33,495 nt of DNA from positions 1 through 33,495 of the forward strand of contig CALMPJ010000090.1 of assembly GCA_937871585.1 (NCBI GenBank), read 5' to 3'. Below, piece by piece: positions 22,483 to 31,400 of the stretch. Every line of letters begins with the position of its first letter. The first letter of the stretch is position 1. The notes beneath the pieces were generated by a model that had not been told where the DNA came from, made no database searches, and saw nothing but the letters and a program-made list of their open reading frames with translations. Position numbers and translations under genes: made by a program. The stretch comes from an uncultured Acidobacteriota bacterium. GTDB taxonomy: Bacteria > Acidobacteriota > Blastocatellia > Pyrinomonadales > Pyrinomonadaceae.

Positions 22483-25400
22483 ATGTTTACCCACTTGTCC
22501 CAACGGATTTTTTCGTCCGTCAGTATTCGCGCGCGCCGTATTGCAAAACTTTGCATCCGTGAAGCGTCGGCTTTGTCGGCGATAGCACTGGTATCTATCA
22601 TTTCGGCTACGATCTTGGTCGCTCAGGATGCGGCTTCATCGACCGACGCCCGTTCGCGCGCGATGAGATTCGTAGCACCGATAGACGGTCCAGATCCGAA
22701 TGAAGGACAAAGGGTCGAGGAGCCGGGCTTTCTCGATAAGGCGTATGACATGGTATTCGGCGCTAAAACTGTGCCGACATCCAATCTAATGGTGACGATC
22801 AACAGTTGTGCCGTCGATGCATGTACGCCGTCGCCCACTGATAACGATTTCCGACGAATTAACAACGCAATTATCGGTGCCGGTTCGGGAGACACCATCA
22901 TCCTCAATGGTGTATTCGACTGGACAGAGCCATTTGCGGCTGCGGATTGGGCAAACGGAAGCGACTACACCGCTGCAACGGGAGATGATTACTCGATCTT
23001 GGCACCTGCGGGACTGAATAACGTCACGGTTACGGCCAATTCACTTGGTTCTGCAACGATTCAAGGCCCGGGCGATCTGGCCTCTGCGAATCTCGAAGGT
23101 GTCTTTCAGTTCTATTCCGGCGGAACGAATTCCGGTTGGACGATCTCAAATCTTACTTTGCTCGATTTTGACAATGCTATCGGATTCTATCACGCAGGCG
23201 GTCCGTCGACTGTTTACAATGGTACGACGATCACCGGCAACCATATTAGGATCGCGCGTGACTGGAACGCAGTAGTCGCTCCTGCAGACGTAAATCAAAA
23301 TATCGGCATTCACTTTGCATACGGCATCAATCAAACAATTTCAAACAACCTCATAGAACTTCATGGCGACGGCGTAAGCGCATTGCCAACGAGCAGTTCG
23401 TCGGAAGTAGCGATGCAGTCAAATACGAGCGGCGGTGCCGTTTATGATGGACTTCAGATCACCAACAATGAAGTTAGGGTGCTTTTCGCTCAAGACCTTT
23501 TTAATCCCGAACGAGCCGTTGGTATTTGGGAAAATGCGCATGGACATTTCAGTGATGTCACTGTCAGCGGAAATGTCTTCAAGAATATGGCGGTTGGTAA
23601 CAACCCGTCGATCAATCTCCAGACTGGATTCAGAGCAAGTTCCCATTCTTCGGGCTCCACAACCGTAGCCTTTTCAAACAATCGTGTTGAAGGTGCCTCG
23701 ATCGGTCTGCAATTCTATAACACCGGAGCAACCACGGATCCTGTGCAGGTATCCGGAAGCACGTTAGCAAATAACAGAACAGGCGTTTTGATCGGTAATA
23801 GTGCCGGAGCAACTAACGTAAAGGCCAATTTCGTTAATAATCGAATAGCCGGAAATTCGTTTGCTGCGATCGATAACACAACATGGGGTGGCGGTGTGAT
23901 CACGGCTGAGAATAACTGGTGGGGATGTAACAGCGGTCCGGGCGGAGCTACGTCTGCAGGCTGTCCTGTTTCTGCAAATGCTAATACAGGTGCTGTCACG
24001 GCAACAACCTTCCTGACACTTTCGGCTTCGGCTTTGCCGACATTTGTTGTCAGCGGCGGCAGTTCGACCATCACGGCTACGATCACAAATGTTCCTGACG
24101 GAACACCGGTTTCTTTTGGCTCTGCAAACGCGCTTGGTTCGAGCACAGGTAATGGCGATACAGTTGGCGGTTCAAAGACGGGCACATATACCGCAGCTTC
24201 GAATAATGCCGGTTATGGAGTGGCGACCGCGACCGTCGACGGACAAACGATGAATGCGAACGTGACCATTCATCCGAAGGTAAACTCGATCAATCGAAAA
24301 ACACCGCTTAATCAGCAAACAAATCTTACGAGCGTAGTTTACGAGGTCGCATTTAGTGCTCCGGTGAGCAATGTCGACGACACCGATTTCGTCGTGACAA
24401 GCCTTTCAGGCCCGCCCGCAGCGATCACTCTGGTTTCCTGCCCGAGCCCATTTGACAAGTGCGACGTAACGGTCGCAGCCGGCGGTACGAGCGAACTGCG
24501 CCTTGATCTTGTCGATGACAATAGCATTACGCGACGCCTCGTAGTTCCGCTGATCCCACTCGGCGGTCCAGCGTTGGCCGATGGAAATCACACCGGAGAT
24601 CAGACCTACATCATCGACGTTTCGCCGCCTTCGGTAACTGCGATCACCAAGCTTGATACCGATCCGACCGCTGCGACGAGCGTTCAGTTCTCCGTCAGCT
24701 TTAGCGAGCCGGTAACAGGTGTTGACACCACTGACTTTGTGGTCTCCGGTACAGGAACCGCAACCGTTTCCTCGGTCACAGGCACAGGACCATATACGGT
24801 TACATTGACTTCCGTAGCTTCAACTCCGTTGTCGAGTACAGTTGGCATCAATGTAGACGACAATAATTCGATCGTCGACACTTCCCTGCCGACAGGAAAT
24901 CCGCTCGGCGGCCCGACGCTGACGGACGGCGACTACACAGGTCCGCTATACACCGTTGATCAGCATGCTCCGACAGGCACGTTGACTCAATCAATTGGCC
25001 AACCAGACCCAACGGCAGGAATGACCGTTAATTTCACCGTTGTCTTCACCGACGCGCTCGCGATCAGCGGATTCGATGCCAGTGACGTAACTGTTGCGAT
25101 CGGTGGCGGAACCGCTTTCGGCACGAATACTCCGATAGTAAACGTCAGCGCTCCGACATTCGGTGTCAATACAACAACCTACACCGTTTCGATCAGCAGC
25201 ATGGATCAAGCCGGCCAAGTAACTGCATCCGTCGGCGGAGGCTCAGTTTCTGACGCCGTCGGCAACAACGCGGACGATGTCGTCGAAGGCGACAATACGG
25301 TTTACTACACAGTAGGATTGGCAACACTTGTTGTGGATGACGATGGCTTAGCGAGTAATGTGAACTTCCCAACGAGCTGCGATGATTTGACTCCGACGGC

Positions 25401-28400
25401 TTACACGACGATCACATCGGCAATTGCGGCTGCGGCTCCGCTTAATACGATCAAGGTTTGTCCTGGCACGTATGACGAAGACATTGATGTCAACAAACCA
25501 TTGACTCTTGTTGGCGCTGACAAAACGACAACGACCATTCGCGGACAAAAAACTGGAGACCTAGGAGATGTCTCAAGCAGCACGGTCCGATTGTTGGCGG
25601 CTGGAATCGACATTAGCAATTTCACGATCACTCGTGAAGGAAACAACACCACCGATTGGAACAGTGGCTTGAACCTCGCAGGACTTTCTATCCAATCGCC
25701 GGGCGTTGCTCCAAATGCTGTCATTCACGACAACATTTTCGTGGGAAATCGAAGCGGTATCGACATTAATAACAACGGTAGTGATGTCATTACCGTTCGA
25801 AATAACGCAATTGATGACAATCGTACGGGCATGATCATGCGAAATGCGACGGACAACCTGACCGTTGTAGAGAATAGCATTTCGAATAACTGGACGATCG
25901 GCGTGTTGTTCCTTAACGGAGGCCCGTCAAACAGTTGTAAGAATTGCGCGTTTATCAATAACAACATCAGTGGAAACTGGTACGGCCAGATACAGGATCG
26001 AGTTGCTGCTGGCGGCTTTAAGAATTTCCAAGGTAACTGGTACGGACCAGGTGCGGTTGCTCCGGGCGTTATTACCGTGACGGCTACGGACACGGCGGAA
26101 CCAGGCTACGCAGCGCAGATACCGGTTGCGTATGGTGGAGCGGCCGTTCCGCCCGCCGGGCCTATCCATGAGATTCGAGGCGTCGGTGCAGCCAACCTGC
26201 GATTCAACCTTCCGCTGACAAGCGGCACAGATACTAATATTCAGACCGAAACCGGTCGTGGAACATTTGGATTCCAAGGTGCCCCAATCGTGGTCGACGG
26301 TCCTGAGGTCAATCCGATCGACGGATGGGGTTATGTAACTGAAACACCTACGGGAACCGGCGAATTCGAAAGCGGTCCGATGGGTGCTCCGCTTGGAACC
26401 GGCAGTTCACGAATCAGCATTACGTCCGGCGGCGGACAGGCGTTTGGAACGTTGAATTACGGCGGCATCCGAATGGATCGGATGACGGCGTTACGTTATT
26501 CGTCGTATCAGGTTGGACAGGCTTCAGTTGCTCCTTATCTTGCTTTTGATTTCGATCGCGACCTCGACGACGGCGATAATTCCTTCCAAGGACGCCTTGT
26601 CTTCGAGCCTGAGATCGATACTCCGGGATCGGTGCTACAAAGCACTTGGCAGAACTGGGACGCTCGCGCCGGAAAATGGTGGGCAACGGGCGGCGTTCTC
26701 GCCGGCACCTGTACAATGGCTACGCCGTGTACTTGGACATCTATCACAACGGCACACCCGAATGCAGGTATCCGACGTGTTGCAAGTTTCGGAGCATTGT
26801 TGTTCAAGATCGGCTCAGGGCCTGTAAACACAACTGGTTTTGTCGATAACTTCGAGATCGAGATCAGTACGGGCTCGACCGTATACGATTTCGAAAGCGA
26901 CGGCTCGCCGAATCCGACTGTAGTTTCGTCGGTTCGAGCTTCGACGCCTAATCCGAGTTCCGCTTCGAGTGTTGACTTCACCGTTACATTTAGCGAACCG
27001 GTGATCGGCGTTGATCCGGGCGATTTCACTTTGGCTACGACGGGCGGCATCGCCAGTGCAAGTGTGACTGGTGCGACAACCGTTGGACCGGCACCGAGTG
27101 CGGTATGGACGGTCACGGTCAACACAGGAACAGGTTCGGGCGACATTCGCCTCGATACGAGTGCGGGCGGCATCACCGATGTCGCGGGTAATTCGCTCAC
27201 TACTGGCTTTACAACAGGCGAAGCCTACACTATGGATCGTGATCTCGTAACGGTCACGATCGATCAAGCAAGCGGTCAAGGCGATCCGACAAATGCTCTG
27301 CCGATCAACTTTACCGTTCAGTTCAGCGAGACAGTTACTGGATTTGATAATCCTGCGACAGATCTAACGCTCGGCGGCGTTGGTACAACTGCGACGATCA
27401 CACCGATCGATGGCGACACGTATACCGTCGCCGTTACGGCGGCGTCCGGCTTCGGATTTGTAACCGTTTCGATTCCGGCAGCTGTCGCTGAGGATAACCT
27501 CGGCAACGACAATGCGGCTTCAACATCGGGCGATAATTCTGTCAATTACACGTTCGGCTCCACAGTTTTGATGGTGGACGACGACGGACTCGCAATTGAT
27601 GGTGACTGTAACGCGCTGATCCCGAACTCTGCGTACCTGACTATCCAAGCGGCCGTTGCAGCGTCTTCGGCGGGTAACACTATTAAAGTTTGTCCTGGCA
27701 ACTACTCGACGCCTCCGACGGTTAGCGTTGGCCTTGCTAACCTAACGATCACGGCGGCTGAGCCAATGAACAAACCTTTGGTTCAAGCAAGTGGAACGGC
27801 AGACGCGTTTGATGTGACCGCTACTGGCGTTACGATCTCGAATCTTGAGATCCAAAAGATCGGCACTGGCGATCAGCATCATATGATCCGTGTTCAGGCC
27901 AACAACTTCACCGGCCAGGGTAATTATATTCATGGCCCAAGTTGGCAGACCCCGAACCATGTCAGTCGAGCTTTCATTTTGAACGCAGGATTGACGGGTT
28001 GGTTGATCGATGGAAATACCATCGAAAACCTACGACAGCCTGCTTATTTTACAACTGGTTCCGGAACCGTAAGTAATAATACGGCAACCGGCACGAAAGG
28101 CTGGGTCAACGACGGCGGTTTGATCACGTTTACCAACAATACGTTTGGTCAAACTTGCTTGGCGTGCGATACGGATATTGCGCTGCTCGCGGCGACTACT
28201 TCGCCCGCATACGAAGCGTTCTATTCAGCGGCCAACAATTTAGTGATAAGCACGGGTAACAACAATGCTCATATCGACGTTCAGTTCACGGCAGCCGCTG
28301 ATAGCGGACGTGCGGTGACTTATGTAGATGACACTGCGGCTCCGGGCGGCGATGGACGTGTCGGTACGCCGCATCAGTCGATCCAGACGGCTATCTTTAA

Positions 28401-31400
28401 GGCGGGACCAAACCTTGTTGACGGCACTCTTCCGGGTGGAACCGTAAATGTTGCGGCTGGTCTTTACACAGAGCAGATCACCGTCAATCGTCAGTTAAAC
28501 ATCCTCGGCCCGAACTCGGCGATCGATCCGAATACCGGTTCTCGAGTTGCTGAGGCGGTGATCCGTGCGGCTGTTCAGGATCTCGACCCGTTTGATGGTA
28601 GCAATGACGAGAACTCGGTCATGGTCACCATCACTAACACTGCCGACGGCACGGTGATCAAGGGCTTTACCGTGGATGGCGACAATCCATTGCTCGATTC
28701 GAACTACGGTTTGAACGGCGCTGATCCTGACGCATACGGCGGTATTAGCGGTAACGGAAACATCAATCCGGCGGCGAATATCAGCTATAACATCGTCAAG
28801 AACATGGGCGAATTTGGTATCGAGGTTTACGGCGATCCGAATGCGCCAGGCGTCCGAACAAACAGCACGATCTCGAACAACAAGGTCGATAATGTTGTTG
28901 GTTGGTGGTATGGAAACGCCATCTTTGCGGGTGATAACGCTTCGACAAACGTCGAGGACAATGTGGTGACGCAGTCGTTTGGCGGCATCATGATCCATCA
29001 CTTCAACGGACAGGCCACTTCCCGACCGAATTCGGTTGTCGATGGCAACACGATCACGGCGTTCGGATATCCGATCTGGTTCAATCTGCACTACGCGTAC
29101 AGCGGAAATGGCTTCACCGTGTCGAACAATACGATCAATTCGTACATCGAGCAGGATGCAACACCGCTTGTTTCGCGTGCTGCAAGTTCGAAGTTCGAGG
29201 GAGCGAAAGATGCCAAACGCACGATTCCGACTCGAATCTCCGATAAGGAACCTGCAAATAGTGTCGGAGGCTGGGGACGTTGGATCGGTATCAAGATCGA
29301 ATCGGTCAACGGTCTCGTTCCGGCGGTCTTTACCGATAACAACATCGATGGAAATCGTGCATTGCTTCTCAGCGATACGCCGCCGTATACGATGATCGAT
29401 GGTATTCGTATTACGAATCCTTCGACAACGTCATCTAACATCGATGTCACTGAGAACAATATCACTGATACGAATCGAGGAATTGCTCACACTGCCGATG
29501 CTCTGGTTGATATTACTTGTAACAACATTTACGGCAACCAGATCGGTGTTTACATCGGTTCGGGCCTCGATTACGACGGTAATCCTGAAAGTGCTGATAT
29601 CGGAGCGAATGTCAATAACAACAACATACTCGGTAACGCCGTGTTTGGTGTTCAAGCTCAAACAGGCACATCGGGCGTGAATAATGCGACAGGAAACTAC
29701 TGGGGTGCGGCGGACGGACCTGGACCGGTTGGTCCGGGAACTGGCGACAACGTCAGTACGCTTGTTAATTTTGCAGGATTCCTGACCATACCTTCGACGT
29801 GTTCGCCGGTGGCACCGCCGCCGACGGTTACGATCGAACAGGTTGGGCCGGATCCGACGAATACATCGCCGATCAACTTTACGGTCACGTTCAGCGAAGC
29901 TGTCACAGACTTTGACGATGCTTCAGACATCGCATTGTCAGGAACAGGCTCGCCGACTACGGTCGTAATTACCGGCGGCCCGACCGTTTACAATGTCGCC
30001 GTCAGCGGTATGACTGACGGAACCGTTATCGCCGATGTGGTCGCAGGTGCGGCAACCGGAGCAAACGGAGCCAATGTGGCATCGAGTTCGCTTGATAACA
30101 CGGTTCTGTATGACACGACTCCGCCGACCGTTAATGTCGAGCAGAAGTTAGGCCAAAACGATCCGACTAATGCTTCGCCGGTCGAGTTTACGGTCACCTT
30201 TTACGAGCCGACGACGAACTTCGTCACCGGCGATGTTAACTTGTCCGCAAGTACGGCTCCGGGAACGTTGGTTGGAACCGTCACAGGCGGCCCAATGATA
30301 TACAACGTCGCCGTTACCGGAATGACCGGCAGTGGAACTGTCATTGCATCGGTAAATGCCGGCGTAGCTACGGATGCTGCTAACAACGGCAATACGGCTT
30401 CGACTTCGTCAGACAATTCGGTTTACTACGACGTTACCAATCCGACCGTCACGATCGACCAACAGACGACTCCTGCCCAGGCCGATCCGACCAGTGCGTC
30501 GCCGGTCAACTTCGCTATCGTGATCACTGACGCTTCGGCGATCAGCGGATTCACGGCTGCGGATGTGACCATCGCGACCGGTCCGGGCACAGCATTTGGC
30601 GGCTTTGCCGTACCGAATGTTGTTCTGACCGGCGGCCCGACGACGTTCAACGCCGCAGTTTCGGGCATGAACCAAACCGGTCTCGTCACCGCTACCATTG
30701 CGGGCGGAACCTTCACCGACGGTGCAGGCAATCCGAACGCAGCTTCGACTTCGACCGACAATAATGTTCAGTTCAATCTCGTGAACACGAACGTAACTGT
30801 CACGCCGACGGCGATGCTCGGATGGTCGTTTGTTCAGGAGAACGCGGGCGTTGCCAGCGGTCGAATGATGACCGGACCGGCGACTCCGCCGCTTGGAACC
30901 GGCAGTGCTAGGATCACCGTCGATGCAGCGGCTGGACAAGCGTTTATGAAGGATGCTTACTCGGGAGTCAAACTCTCCGAGATCACGGCTCTGTCATACT
31001 CGACCTATCAGCACTTCGGCGGCAATCCGTCGATCCACGCGACTCTCGCATTTGACGTTGATAGTGACGTAACTGATGGAATTAACGGCTATCAGGGCCG
31101 AATCGTTTACGAGCCGTACAATGATCCGGCGAACACGTTTACACCGGCAACTTGGCAGACATTCGATGCAATGTCACCGACCGCTAAGTTCTGGGGCAGC
31201 GGCAGCGGACCATCGCGACCGTTCTCTAATTCGTGTCCTCAAATGGCACCATGTACAAAGGCTCAGATCTTACTTCTGTACCCGAATCTTGGTATTCGGA
31301 ACAACGTTGTCGGATCGATCGGAAGAGTCATCTTCAAGGTCGGCAGCGGAGCGGCACCTGGACTTGACTCAAGTGTTGATAACCTCGTTATCGGCGTGAA

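Noticed and set aside
22392..22601. Minus-strand ORF of 69 codons at the start of the giant gene
   Set aside because: It covers the signal-peptide coding region and leader of the large plus-strand gene and has no ribosome site. It is mentioned only as an alternative reading of the leader duplicate.
26535..27200. Minus-strand ORF of 221 codons, and other long minus-strand ORFs within 23700-32922
   Set aside because: They are Val/Thr/Pro/Ala-rich mirror readings of the Thr/Gly/Val-rich Ig-like repeats on the plus strand, which runs open for 11 kb.
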